Below, piece by piece: positions 17,829 to 26,341 of a stretch of 64,000 bases of DNA. The stretch is from JAJYVT01 sp036796435 (GTDB lineage: Bacteria; Actinomycetota; Acidimicrobiia; Acidimicrobiales; RAAP-2). How positions within the stretch are numbered: position 1 is the stretch's first letter; every line of letters starts with the position of its first letter. The notes below the pieces were generated by a model. It was given only the letters and a program-made list of their open reading frames with translations, was not told the origin of the DNA and did no database searches. The stretch covers positions 1 to 64,000 of the forward strand of contig DAIRCY010000001.1 of NCBI GenBank assembly GCA_036796435.1, read 5' to 3'. The position numbers were made by a program, and so were the translations under genes.

Positions 17829-18815
17829 TTGCGGAGCACGTGCGGGCCCGACCCGGCCGGATTCGTCCACACCGCGCTGCTCCACCGCTCGACGGGGGAG
17901 CTGATCGAGCTCCTCGTGCCCGTGGTGTGCGGCTGGATGGCGCGGCGCGACCGGGTCTTCGTGAACCTCGCCCCCGAGCGCCTGCGCGCCCTTCGCGCCG
18001 CGCTCGGGGCGGACTCCGACCGTGTCCGCTGGAGCGACACGTATCAGTGGGCGCCGCATCCGGGCCGCCGGCTCCGCGCGGTGCAGGAGCTCTTGGAGGG
18101 CGAGGAACGGCACGGCTGCGGCCGGCTCCGCTTCGTCGGGGAGTGCGCCTTCCCGCCCGGGCCGCCCGAGCTCGTCGCCGAGTGGGAGCGGTTGGACGCC
18201 GTGATGAACGACGCGCTCTGCGACACCGCGGCGACGATGGTGTGCACCTACGACGCCTCGACGGTGCCCGAAGCCGTCACCGATCGGGTCGCGTGGACCC
18301 ATCCGTTCCTGGGCGTCGACCCCGTCGTGGCGAACGAGCGCCACCAGTCCTCCCTCCAGTTCCTGGCGCCTCCGCGGTCGCTTGCGCCGCTGCCGGAAGC
18401 GGCGACCGGGATCGTCGGCCGTCCGTCACCTGCCGAAGCCCGATCGCTCGTCCGCCGTGTGCTCCTCGGAACGTCCGGCGGCGACGGCTCGCAGCCACCG
18501 GCGCGGGCCGTGGAGGACCTCGCCGTCGTCGTGACCGAGCTCGTCACCAACGCGTGGCAGGTAGGCGCGCAGGCGGTCGGCGTGTCGTGCTGGCGGAGCG
18601 GCGGCGAGGTGGGTGTCCAGGTCGACGACGACGGGCCGGGCCTGGACGACGTCCTGGCCGGTTACCGCCGACCGGCGGCCGACCGGACCGGGGGGCGGGG
18701 GCTGTGGATCGTCCGGCAGCTGGCGGACCTGGTCGAGATCGCCCCGCACGGCGCAGGCACGAGCGTCCGGGCGCGCATCTTCGAACCCGACGTCGTGCTC
18801 GCTAACGGACGGTGA
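17829..18815 (+). CDS. MEDS-domain/HATPase anti-sigma-type regulator
   Basis: About 328 residues from TTG 17829, which has GGGAGG six bases upstream (a GTG at 17793 is the alternative). The first 190 residues match the MEDS sensory domain (GFVHTALLHRSTGELIELLVP, then a region with WSDTYQWAPHPGRRL). Residues 215-325 form an HATPase domain of the anti-sigma type: VEDLAVVVTELVTNAWQ (N-box), VDDDGPGLDD and TGGRGLWIVRQLADLVE. No phospho-acceptor His domain is present. Proteins with this layout are thought to sense through MEDS and control a sigma or anti-sigma partner; none is adjacent. The 3' end overlaps the convergent antiporter gene by 14 bases. Confidence 0.8.
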   Translation: MRSTCGPDPAGFVHTALLHRSTGELIELLVPVVCGWMARRDRVFVNLAPERLRALRAALGADSDRVRWSDTYQWAPHPGRRLRAVQELLEGEERHGCGRLRFVGECAFPPGPPELVAEWERLDAVMNDALCDTAATMVCTYDASTVPEAVTDRVAWTHPFLGVDPVVANERHQSSLQFLAPPRSLAPLPEAATGIVGRPSPAEARSLVRRVLLGTSGGDGSQPPARAVEDLAVVVTELVTNAWQVGAQAVGVSCWRSGGEVGVQVDDDGPGLDDVLAGYRRPAADRTGGRGLWIVRQLADLVEIAPHGAGTSVRARIFEPDVVLANGR

Positions 18816-20637
18816 ACGCGAGCACGCCGCCGATGCACGCGACGCCGAGCACGAGCCAGGTGACGTAGTCGTTCACCACCCCGCTCTGGAACCCGTCGAG
18901 CAGGCCCACCACCCTGGTCGCCCACGCGTCCGGCAGCCGCCACGCCGTGAGCCGCCGCCGGTAGAGAGATCCGAGGGCGAGCGCGATGCTCCCCGCGACG
19001 GTCCCGAGGGCGCTCGCCACGCTGAGGAGGGTGACTCCCGTGCTGCCGGGAGCCGCCGGCTTCGCCAGGTGGACCCCGGCGGAGCCGTGCAGGACGGTGG
19101 CGACGTAGCCGGCCTGGTCCTGGAACTGGAGGGCGGCGCGCTGGACGACGTCACCGAGCCCGGGCAGCACGCCGAGCGAGAGCGCAAGGCCGACGAGGAA
19201 GACAGCCGGCACGAGCATGGTCACCGGGACCTTCCCCCTTCCCCCCTCCGTCTCGCCCGTCTCCTCCTCGGCCCCCCGCTCGAGACGCGTGTCCTGGGGC
19301 GGGGGGTCGCCCAAGCCGTAGAAGACGCCGCCGGCGACCCGCAGCACCGCGCCGCCGACGACGATGGACGCGACCATCACGACGGCGGTCACCCACGGGT
19401 CGCCCGCGAGGGATGCGCTGTCGCCGATCCATCCGGCGCCGAGGAAGGTCCCGAACGGTGGGAGACCCGCGAGCCCGAGCGCAGCGAGAAGGAAGACGAC
19501 GCCCGTCACGCGCAGCTTGCGACCCTTCCCATGGAGGCCGGTCTCGTCGACCGAGTGCAGCCGGTGGAGCACCACGCCGGCGCACAGGAAGAGCGCCGCC
19601 TTCACGAACCCGTGACCGATGACGTAGACGGCGGCGCCCGCGAGGCCGAGCGGCGTGAGAAGGGCGAAGCCGATCAGGAAGAGGCCCACGTGGCTGATCG
19701 TCGAGAACGCGAGCAGCCGCTTCACGTGGCGCTGGCGGTAGCAGTAGACGGCGCCCACGATCGCGGTCAGGGTGCCGAGGGCCAAGAAGAGAGAGGTGAC
19801 GGCTCCCCGGTGGCCTAGCGCCCCGGCAAAGATCGACCAGTAGACGCGCGCCACGCCGTAGAGGCCGAGCTCGACCATCACCCCCGAGAAGAGGACGCAC
19901 ACCGGGGTGGGCGCGACGGCGTGGGCGTCCGCCAGCCAGAAGTGGAAGGGGACGATCGACCCTTTCGTGAGCAGGCCGGTGATCACGAGGAGGAACGCCA
20001 CGACCACCACCCCGCTCGGAGGGTGCCGGCTGAGCGCCGCGCCGATCTGGGCCATGTTCAGGGCGCCGGTGTGGGCGTAGAGGACGGCGATCCCCGACAA
20101 CGAGAGGTACGCGGCGACGCTGTTGGTGATCGCGAAGTTGAGTGCACCCTGCAGCGGGCCGCGCTCTTCGGCCCGGTACGCGGTGAGGCCGTACGCGGCC
20201 ACGCCCATCACCTCGAACCAGACGAAGAGGTCGAAGACGTCGCCGGTGAGCGAGAAGCCGACCATGCCGGCGAGGAAGACGAGCATGAGAGTGTGGAACC
20301 AGGTCGACGTGCTGTCGAAGTACCGCCACGAGAAGACCATGGCGGCCACGACGAGCAGCGACGTCATGCACGCGAGCCCTCCGTTGATGCCGCCGACCGC
20401 GAAGTCGATCCCGAGCGCGACCCCCCGGCGAGGGTGGATCCCCGCGAACCAGTAGACCTCCTGGCCGCTCACGGCTCGCGCGGTGACGACGAAGAGCAAG
20501 ATCGTCACCGCGGCCGCGGCCGCGACGGTGAGACCGTCGAGGAGGGCCCGCCGCGACTTCAGCACGGGGCTGAGAGCGGAGAGGGTGGCCGCCATTCCGA
20601 GGGGCACCGCCACCGCGAGCGGCAGGAGCGGATCCAT
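18802..20637 (-). CDS. mnhD: Mrp/Mbh-type antiporter subunit D (NuoL/M/N family)
   Basis: 611 residues from ATG 20637, five bases after the mnhC stop. About 16 membrane helices. The proton-translocating antiporter core has FFLFVWFEVMG-like DVFDLFVWFEVMGVAAYGL with its conserved Glu, GLLTKGSIVPFHFWLADAHAVAPTPV with the conserved Lys, and RLLAFSTISHVGLFLIGF. It is longer than usual MrpD (about 500 residues); the extra is a hydrophilic loop rich in Glu and Gly (GAEEETGETEGGRG) and two or more extra C-terminal helices. It is the only large antiporter-like subunit encoded here and would drive Na+/H+ exchange with the six subunits upstream. Confidence 0.9.
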   Translation of the reverse strand: MDPLLPLAVAVPLGMAATLSALSPVLKSRRALLDGLTVAAAAAVTILLFVVTARAVSGQEVYWFAGIHPRRGVALGIDFAVGGINGGLACMTSLLVVAAMVFSWRYFDSTSTWFHTLMLVFLAGMVGFSLTGDVFDLFVWFEVMGVAAYGLTAYRAEERGPLQGALNFAITNSVAAYLSLSGIAVLYAHTGALNMAQIGAALSRHPPSGVVVVAFLLVITGLLTKGSIVPFHFWLADAHAVAPTPVCVLFSGVMVELGLYGVARVYWSIFAGALGHRGAVTSLFLALGTLTAIVGAVYCYRQRHVKRLLAFSTISHVGLFLIGFALLTPLGLAGAAVYVIGHGFVKAALFLCAGVVLHRLHSVDETGLHGKGRKLRVTGVVFLLAALGLAGLPPFGTFLGAGWIGDSASLAGDPWVTAVVMVASIVVGGAVLRVAGGVFYGLGDPPPQDTRLERGAEEETGETEGGRGKVPVTMLVPAVFLVGLALSLGVLPGLGDVVQRAALQFQDQAGYVATVLHGSAGVHLAKPAAPGSTGVTLLSVASALGTVAGSIALALGSLYRRRLTAWRLPDAWATRVVGLLDGFQSGVVNDYVTWLVLGVACIGGVLAFTVR

Positions 20638-20642
20638 CGGGG

Positions 20643-20987
20643 TCAGTCGCGCAGCTGCCGGAGCTCTTGTGGGTCGACCGAGCCGAAGCGCTTGTGGGCC
20701 TGGATGGCGAAGGCGAGGAGCAGCGCGGTCACCGCGGCCTCGACGACGACGTCCGTGAGCGCCAGCGCCTGGACGACGGGGTCGACGGTGAGGGTGCCCC
20801 GCGGGATGTCCGCGAAGTAGGGCGCCACCCCGCCGAGGCGGAACCCGACGGCCATGAACAGGACGTACGTCGAGGACTGCAGCACGATCAGCGAGATGAT
20901 CTGGTGGACGAGGTGGCGGCTCGTGACGATGCCGTAGAGGCCGCAGCCGGCCACCCACGCCGCGACGACATAGGGGAAGAAGCTCAC
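20643..20987 (-). CDS. mnhC: Mrp/Mbh-type antiporter subunit C (NuoK family)
   Basis: 114 residues from GTG 20987, overlapping the upstream stop by GTGA. Three membrane helices with the NuoK/MrpC layout: PYVVAAWVAGCGLYGIVTSRH, LVLQSSTYVLFMAVGF, and VVQALALTDVVVEAAVTALLLAF, the last carrying the conserved acidic residue of the family. It would form part of the ion path beside MnhD. Confidence 0.9.
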   Translation of the reverse strand: MSFFPYVVAAWVAGCGLYGIVTSRHLVHQIISLIVLQSSTYVLFMAVGFRLGGVAPYFADIPRGTLTVDPVVQALALTDVVVEAAVTALLLAFAIQAHKRFGSVDPQELRQLRD

Positions 20988-21751
20988 GACCTGCTCCGGA
21001 TCACGATGGTCTGCTCGAGGAACTCGTTCACGACCAGCACGAAGGCAGCGACCACCTCGACGCCGACGAGGAAGCTGATGAGCGCGATCGTCCCCGAGGC
21101 GTCGACCGCGCCCGCCGGAGAGCCGAGCGGCAGGATGTCGGCGAGATAGGCGGCGCCTGCGGCGAGGACGCCGACGCCCACGAGCACGAAGCCCCCCGCC
21201 CCGAGTGCCTCGACCGTCTCGGTGAGCTCCACCGGGCTCAACCGCTCGAGGACGATGTACTGCCCGGCGAGGTAGACGAGGGCGACCGCCGACGCCATCA
21301 CGACTCCTCCCTGGAAGCCTCCCGACGGACTGGTCTGGGCGTGCGTGGTCAGGAACCACCCGATCACGAGGACGGGGCCGGTGTAGACGAGCGCCGAGAT
21401 CCGCACCGCGTCGCTGGTCGGCGAGACGGCACGACCTCTCGCCTTGTCGCCGCCCTGACCGCCCTCGTCCTTCGTCTCGTCGCGAAGCGCGCGGAGTACG
21501 GTCGCCACCCCGATCACCGCGATGAAGAGGATGAACTCCTCTCCCAACGTGTCGAAGCCGCGGTAGAAGAAGTTCACCGCCGACACGACACCGGTGGCGT
21601 GCGTCTGGTGGATCGTGATGCGGTCGATCAGGTAGCCGTACGGGCCCCGGTAGTGGCCGAAGGCCGGCAGTCCTGCGAGGCCCCACAGGTAGAAGGCCAG
21701 CATTCCGGCGACACCGACGAAGAAGACCGCACGTCGCGCCGACGGGCTCAT
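20984..21751 (-). CDS. mnhB: MbhE-like/MrpB fusion subunit
   Basis: 255 residues from ATG 21751, overlapping the upstream stop (ATGA). Residues 1-100 match the piece found at the far C-terminus of MrpA or as the separate subunit MbhE (helix VFFVGVAGMLAFYLWG, then ATGVVSAVNFFYRGFDTLGEE and FILFIAVIGVATVL). After a polar linker (residues 100-120) comes a full MrpB domain: SALVYTGPVLVIGWFL, TSPSGGFQGGVVMASAVALV and a C-terminal ISFLVGVEVVAAFVLVVNEFL. The two parts are normally on different proteins. Confidence 0.85.
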   Translation of the reverse strand: MSPSARRAVFFVGVAGMLAFYLWGLAGLPAFGHYRGPYGYLIDRITIHQTHATGVVSAVNFFYRGFDTLGEEFILFIAVIGVATVLRALRDETKDEGGQGGDKARGRAVSPTSDAVRISALVYTGPVLVIGWFLTTHAQTSPSGGFQGGVVMASAVALVYLAGQYIVLERLSPVELTETVEALGAGGFVLVGVGVLAAGAAYLADILPLGSPAGAVDASGTIALISFLVGVEVVAAFVLVVNEFLEQTIVIRSRS

Positions 21752-22050
21752 CTTTCTTTGCCCTTCGCCGTGGACCTCACCTTGGCCAGTCCGAGCAGGA
21801 GGAGCAGCGGCAGGATCACCGTCCCGACCGACAGCTCGGACAGCGCGACGTCGGGCGCCTGCAGGGTGAAGAAGAGCAGCGTCAGCACCGCGCCGTACAG
21901 GCTGAGGAGGACCACCTGGCGCACTTGGTGCCGCGCCGTCACGACGACCGCCGCGCCGGCCGCGACGAGGCTCAGCAGCACGACCTCGAGAAGCGTCATG
22001 GCCCATTCCGGCGCAGGCGGCCGGGTCACGGTGTGGAGCGCCAGGATCAC
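21748..22050 (-). CDS. MbhD-like (DUF4040) subunit, equivalent to part of MrpA
   Basis: 100 residues if started at GTG 22050, which gives the same GTGA overlap with the upstream stop seen elsewhere in this operon; ATG 21999 is an alternative. Three membrane helices (LLEVVLLSLVAAGAAVVV, QVVLLSLYGAVLTLLFFTLQ, VGTVILPLLLLLGLA) with APDVALSELSVG between them, the DUF4040 signature seen in MbhD and in the C-terminal part of MrpA. It ends with a basic tail. Confidence 0.85.
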   Translation of the reverse strand: MILALHTVTRPPAPEWAMTLLEVVLLSLVAAGAAVVVTARHQVRQVVLLSLYGAVLTLLFFTLQAPDVALSELSVGTVILPLLLLLGLAKVRSTAKGKER

Positions 22051-22379
22051 GATCGTTTCTCGGCCGGGAAGACCCCCTCGGGGTCGCGCCAGTCCCCGCG
22101 GGCGCGCACCCTCGTGGCTCGCACGGTCGCGTGGCTGAGGAGGGGTGCGGCGACACAGACGATCCCGACCGCGAGCCAGGACTGGCCCGTCGGCTCGCTC
22201 CATCCCGCCCGCAGGGTGATCGCGCCCGCGACGAGCAACGGGGCCACGAAGGAGACGGGCGTCACGAAGTGGAGCTTCTGGTACGCGTCGCGCATGACGA
22301 GGATGCCGACCGACGACGCGGCGACGACGAGGACCGCGGCGCCGAGCAGCACGTCGGCGAGGATCGACTGCCAGCTCAC
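22047..22379 (-). CDS. mnhG: Mrp/Mbh-type antiporter subunit G
   Basis: 110 residues from GTG 22379 (GTGA overlap with mnhF). Three membrane helices with the MrpG pattern: VLLGAAVLVVAASSVGILVMRDAYQKLHFVTPVSFVAPLL, where RDAYxKLH is diagnostic, then a Trp-rich linker and a third helix. The C-terminus is polar and charged. Confidence 0.9.
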   Translation of the reverse strand: MSWQSILADVLLGAAVLVVAASSVGILVMRDAYQKLHFVTPVSFVAPLLVAGAITLRAGWSEPTGQSWLAVGIVCVAAPLLSHATVRATRVRARGDWRDPEGVFPAEKRS

Positions 22380-22627
22380 AGGTGGCGCTCCGCCATCCGG
22401 ACGAAGACGAGGCCTCCCCCGAGCAGAAGGACGGCGACGAGGACGGGGAACTCGAAAAGGCTGTTGCGGTGGAAGGCCTCCGGGAGGAGGAGGAGCACCA
22501 TGAGGAGGATCGAGCTCCCCGCCTGGTAGGCGACGACCGACTCCATCGTGTCCCCCCGTGCGGCGGTGACCCCGATCGGGACCATGCACACGAGCAGCGC
22601 CGCCGCCGCGACGACGAAGCTGCTCAC
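22376..22627 (-). CDS. mnhF: Mrp/Mbh-type antiporter subunit F
   Basis: 83 residues from GTG 22627 (GTGA overlap with mnhE). Three membrane helices and the MrpF-type loop RGDTMESVVAYQAGSS between helices 1 and 2. The helix after it (ILLMVLLLLPEAF) and the last (FPVLVAVLLLGGGLVFVRM) complete the subunit. Confidence 0.88.
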   Translation of the reverse strand: MSSFVVAAAALLVCMVPIGVTAARGDTMESVVAYQAGSSILLMVLLLLPEAFHRNSLFEFPVLVAVLLLGGGLVFVRMAERHL

Positions 22628-23154
22628 GGCCGGCTCCGGGCTCTCGACGACACGAGCCGGTGCACGATCATGGTGCCGCGCTCCTGATCGACCCCGAGCG
22701 CGAAGGTGTTTGGCGCGACCGACGTCCCCATCACGAGCAAGGTCCGGCGGGTGGCTGTCGCAGCCGAGTCCCCGCCCGCCCGCACGGAGAGCTCCTCGAG
22801 CGAGCTCGGCGGATCGACACCCCACGCCACCTTGCGGAAGAGCGCGCCGAACACCACGACGAGGTCGCGGGCCACCTGGAACGGGATCGAGCGCGCCCGG
22901 GCGAGCCACTCGACGCGGATGCGGATCTCCGAGGCCGCCTGGTGCTGGAGGAGCTCGACGAACAGCGCCCCCATCACCGCGACCCCGGCGCCGACGAGGA
23001 GCTCTGGGAGGGCGATCGAGTCGTCGATCCAGACCCACAGCGACATGAGCAGCACCCACCAGACGAGGAAGGAGCCGAGGCGGACGGCAGCCGCCCGCCT
23101 CTCCTGGCGCCGGCGCGGGTTCTCGGCGCCTGCGGTCGGTGAAGCCTCGCTCAT
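22624..23154 (-). CDS. mnhE: Mrp/Mbh-type antiporter subunit E
   Basis: 176 residues, first gene of the seven-gene antiporter operon. A charged N-terminus, then two membrane helices (FLVWWVLLMSLWVWI, LPELLVGAGVAVMGALFVEL) and the cytoplasmic MrpE domain with VARDLVVVFGALFRKVAWG and TLLVMGTSVAPNTFALGVD. All downstream genes are joined by overlaps or gaps of a few bases, so one transcript is likely. The promoter would lie in the gap that also holds the 15-base repeat at 23183. Confidence 0.9.
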   Translation of the reverse strand: MSEASPTAGAENPRRRQERRAAAVRLGSFLVWWVLLMSLWVWIDDSIALPELLVGAGVAVMGALFVELLQHQAASEIRIRVEWLARARSIPFQVARDLVVVFGALFRKVAWGVDPPSSLEELSVRAGGDSAATATRRTLLVMGTSVAPNTFALGVDQERGTMIVHRLVSSRARSRP

Positions 23155-23182
23155 GTCAGCCTCGGGTCGGACTCGGGACGAT

Positions 23183-23227
23183 GACGTGGGGGACGACGAC
23201 GTGGGGGACGACGACGTCGGGGACGAC
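23183..23227. repeat. Three tandem copies of a 15-base unit
   Basis: Unit GACGTGGGGGACGAC is present three times in a row (the third copy has one change). It lies between the divergent mnhE and enolase-superfamily genes, so it is in the promoter region of both. It reads without stops in all forward frames, so a longer version of the rightward gene cannot be excluded. Confidence 0.85.
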
Positions 23228-23360
23228 GACTACCGTCGTTGCCTACCCGCGCCGGACCAGGCCAAACGGCGCCGCCGGCGGCGAGCCTGGCGGCCGGCCC
23301 GGGCGCGTCCAGCGCACCACCTCGGTTTGGCTCCACGGCGCGATGGATACGAGGGCCGCG

Positions 23361-24458
23361 ATGGACTTTCCAGCGATCGAGGGGGTGCACGCCCGGGCGT
23401 ACACGATCCCGACCGACCTCCCCGAACAGGACGGGACCGCCGACTGGGACTCGACGACCCTCGTGGTGGCCCAGGTGGAGGCGGGGGGGCGGGCGGGGCT
23501 CGGCTACACCTACGGCCCCGCTGCGCTGACGGGCGTGGTCACCGGGAAGCTCGCCGACGTGCTCCGTGGCCGGGGAGTGTCCGACACCGCGGCGGCGTGG
23601 GAGGCGATGGGCGCGGCCGTCCGCAACGCGGGACGCCCGGGCATGGCCATGATGGCGATCTCCGCGCTCGACGTCGCGATGTGGGACCTCAAGGCGCGGC
23701 TCCTCGGCATCCCGGTCGTCGACCTCCTCGGCGCCGCCCGCGACGAGGTCCCCGTCTACGGGAGCGGCGGGTTCACCTCCTACACGCACCAGCAGCTGGC
23801 CGCACAGGCGGAGGGGTGGATGGACGCGGGCCTGCCGCGCGTGAAGATCAAGACCTCGCGCCGCCCCGAAGACGACCCCGGGCGCCTGGACGCGGTGCGC
23901 AAGGTGGTCGGGGAAGAGGTGGAGCTCTTCTGCGACGCCAACGGCGCCCTCACCCGGAAGGCCGCCCTCTACTGGGCGGCCCGCTTCCACGACGAGTGGG
24001 ACGTCCGCTGGTTCGAAGAGCCGGTCTCGTCCGAGGACCTCGAGGGACTGCGGCTGCTCCGTGACCGGGGACCGGGCCGTCTCGACATCGCCGCGGGAGA
24101 GTACGGCTACCTCCTGTCGCAGTTCCGTGACCTGTTGACGGGCGGGTGCGTGGACTGCCTGCAGGCGGACGTCACCCGCTGCGGGGGCTTCACCGCCTTC
24201 CAGCGGGTGAGCGCCATGTGCGACGCCTTCCAGATCGACCTCTCCGCCCACTGCGCGCCGGCGGTCGCCGCGCACGCCTGCTGTGCAGCGGTCCACCTCC
24301 GGCACCTCGAGTACTTCCACGACCACGTGCGCATCGAGGCGATGGCCTTCGACGGGACCCTCGACCCCGAGGGAGGATCGCTACGCCCCGATCGCAGCCT
24401 TCCCGGGCTCGGCCTCCAGCTCAAGGAGGCCGACCTCGAGCCGTACCGCGTGGCGTAG
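23361..24458 (+). CDS. Enolase-superfamily enzyme (mandelate racemase/muconate lactonizing type)
   Basis: About 365 residues from ATG 23361, which has CGAGGG five bases upstream; ATG 23343 is the alternative. An N-terminal capping domain precedes the barrel. Catalytic features: RVKIKTSRR (KxK base), FCDANGALT (Asp metal ligand), RWFEEPVSSED (Glu ligand), DIAAGEYGYL (third acidic ligand) and a His in DLSAHCAPAV. This arrangement suits sugar-acid dehydration or racemisation; the substrate is not identifiable. No sugar-acid genes are adjacent, and it converges on the glucoamylase gene. Confidence 0.87.
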   Translation: MDFPAIEGVHARAYTIPTDLPEQDGTADWDSTTLVVAQVEAGGRAGLGYTYGPAALTGVVTGKLADVLRGRGVSDTAAAWEAMGAAVRNAGRPGMAMMAISALDVAMWDLKARLLGIPVVDLLGAARDEVPVYGSGGFTSYTHQQLAAQAEGWMDAGLPRVKIKTSRRPEDDPGRLDAVRKVVGEEVELFCDANGALTRKAALYWAARFHDEWDVRWFEEPVSSEDLEGLRLLRDRGPGRLDIAAGEYGYLLSQFRDLLTGGCVDCLQADVTRCGGFTAFQRVSAMCDAFQIDLSAHCAPAVAAHACCAAVHLRHLEYFHDHVRIEAMAFDGTLDPEGGSLRPDRSLPGLGLQLKEADLEPYRVA

Positions 24459-24464
24459 GCGTCG

Positions 24465-24502
24465 CTCCGCCGGGCCTGCTCCCGCTGCGCTGCTCGGCGG
24501 AG
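24465..24502. terminator. Possible hairpin between convergent genes
   Basis: CTCCGCCG and CGGCGGAG, separated by 22 bases, can pair in the gap between the convergent enolase-superfamily and glucoamylase genes. The loop is long, so this is only a candidate. Confidence 0.3.
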
Positions 24503-24505
24503 ACG

Positions 24506-26341
24506 TCAGCTGCCTTGGCGCCCGCGTCCCCGTTCACCGGCGCACTCGTGGACGACGGCGGCGGCGTTCACGAGTGCGAGATGGGTGAGGGCCTGGGGGA
24601 AGTTGCCGAGCATCGCGTGGGTCGCGGGGTCCATCTCCTCGGAGTAGAGGCCGACGTCGTTCGCCAGCTCGCACAGCTCGTCCATGAGACGGACGGCCTC
24701 GTCGACCTGGCCGGTGAGGGCGAGGGCCTCCACCATCCAGAACGAGCACGCGAGGAAGGCGCCTTCCTTGTCGACCATCTGCGTGTAGCGGTACAGGAGC
24801 GGGCCCCGGCCGAGCTCCTTGCGCAGCGCGTCGATGGTCGAGCGCATGCGCTCCCCCCGGTCGAAGCCGATGCGGGCGGAGAGGAGGACAGCGGCGTCCA
24901 GATCGTCGGTGCCCGCGTAGAAGGTGAACGCCTGCTTCGTCTCGGACCAGCAGTGCTCGCGGATCCACGACGAGACGGCGTCGCGTTCGGCTTCCCAGCG
25001 CGAGAGGTGTCTGCTCGAGATCTGGCCCGCCCCCGCGAGGCGGACGGCACGGTCGAGCGCCGTCCAGCAGCCGACCTTCGACGACGTGTAGTGCCGGGTG
25101 TCTGTGAGCTCCCAGAGCCCCGCATCGGGATGCGTCCAGATGTCGCACACCCGGTCCGCGCACGCCGCCAGCATCGAGCCGCTCTGCTGGTCCAGCTGGT
25201 TGCCGTCTCGCACGTACTCCCACACCGGGTCGAACAGGGCGCCGAAGCTCTCGAGCTGGGTCTGGGACTCCGCGGCGTTGCCCGACTGCACCGGCCTGCT
25301 CCCGCGGTACCCGCTGACCGGCACGTCGTTCTCCGTGTCGGGGACCTCGCCGTCGAGCGTGTAGAAGACGTGGAGGTCGGGCGCCGAGCGGCGGACGGTC
25401 TCGAGCAGCCACGAGAGCGACGCGTGCACCTCCTCTTCGATGTCCAATCTGCGGACGGCCCCGATCGCGAACGCCGTGTCCCGGACCCAGGCGAACCGGT
25501 AGTCGTAGTTCTTCTCCCCGCCGAGGATCTCGGGCAGCGAGGTGGTCGCGGCGGCGAGGATGGCGCCGGTCTTCCCGTACGTGAGGAGCTTCAGGACGAG
25601 GGCGCTCCGCTGGACGAGGTCGCGCCAGGGCCCGTCGTACTGGATCCTGCGGTCCCAGGCCTGCCACCACTGGACGGTCTCGCCCGCCCTCTTTGCGATT
25701 CGCCCGGCTGCAGGAAGAAAGAGGGGTTCTGCGTCCGTGGCGACCACGCCGAGAAGGTGCCGGCTGCCCGGGGCGGTGACGAAGGCGCCGCTGACGTGGG
25801 CGGACTCGACGACGACGTCGCCCACCGCTGTCCCCACGACCCCGAGCGTCTGGTCGGCGACGTGCAGGACCGGCACCCCCTCGGCCGTCCTAGTCGTCCA
25901 CGGCCGTGCGGTCGCGAACCGGTTGCCCGGGGTGACCTGCCACGCCATCGCGACCTCGCCCTCCACCCCTTCGACCACGCGGGCGAGCTCCACCCAGGGC
26001 AGCTCGCCGGTGACGCTGCAGTCGAGCGAGTCGCGGACCTTCACCGATCCCGAGGAGGTGACGTACGTCGTCTCGAGGACGTTCGTCCCCTCCACGTAGC
26101 CGCGCGCCACCGAGTAGCCGTCCTCGGCGGGAGCGAGCGAGAGGACGCCGCCCTCCTCGCCGGCCACGATCGCCGCGAAGACCGGGGGCGCCTCGACCGA
26201 GGGGAGCGGCCACCAGTCGATCCTCCCGTCCTTGGCGACGAGGGCGACCGTCCGGCCGTCCCCGATGGCTGCGTACGACTCGATGGGCGCGAAGCCGTCC
26301 TGACGCTCCGGCGGCTGCTCGGGCGCGTGCGTGGCGGTCAC
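24506..26341 (-). CDS. GH15 glucoamylase/trehalase-like protein
   Basis: 611 residues from GTG 26341, overlapping the SDR stop (GTGA). N-terminal beta-sandwich domain (IESYAAIGDGRTVALVAKDGRIDWWPLPS, typical trehalase-like N domain) to about residue 220, then the (alpha/alpha)6 barrel with LLTYGKTGAILAAATTSLPE, NYDYRFAWVRDTAFAIGA and GLYSEEMDPATHAMLGNFPQALTH, where the Glu pair is in the position of a catalytic acid. No signal peptide, so cytosolic, as for actinobacterial GH15 trehalases and glucoamylases. Trehalose cleavage is plausible given TreS elsewhere in the window, but that is inference. Confidence 0.87.
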   Translation of the reverse strand: MTATHAPEQPPERQDGFAPIESYAAIGDGRTVALVAKDGRIDWWPLPSVEAPPVFAAIVAGEEGGVLSLAPAEDGYSVARGYVEGTNVLETTYVTSSGSVKVRDSLDCSVTGELPWVELARVVEGVEGEVAMAWQVTPGNRFATARPWTTRTAEGVPVLHVADQTLGVVGTAVGDVVVESAHVSGAFVTAPGSRHLLGVVATDAEPLFLPAAGRIAKRAGETVQWWQAWDRRIQYDGPWRDLVQRSALVLKLLTYGKTGAILAAATTSLPEILGGEKNYDYRFAWVRDTAFAIGAVRRLDIEEEVHASLSWLLETVRRSAPDLHVFYTLDGEVPDTENDVPVSGYRGSRPVQSGNAAESQTQLESFGALFDPVWEYVRDGNQLDQQSGSMLAACADRVCDIWTHPDAGLWELTDTRHYTSSKVGCWTALDRAVRLAGAGQISSRHLSRWEAERDAVSSWIREHCWSETKQAFTFYAGTDDLDAAVLLSARIGFDRGERMRSTIDALRKELGRGPLLYRYTQMVDKEGAFLACSFWMVEALALTGQVDEAVRLMDELCELANDVGLYSEEMDPATHAMLGNFPQALTHLALVNAAAVVHECAGERGRGRQGS

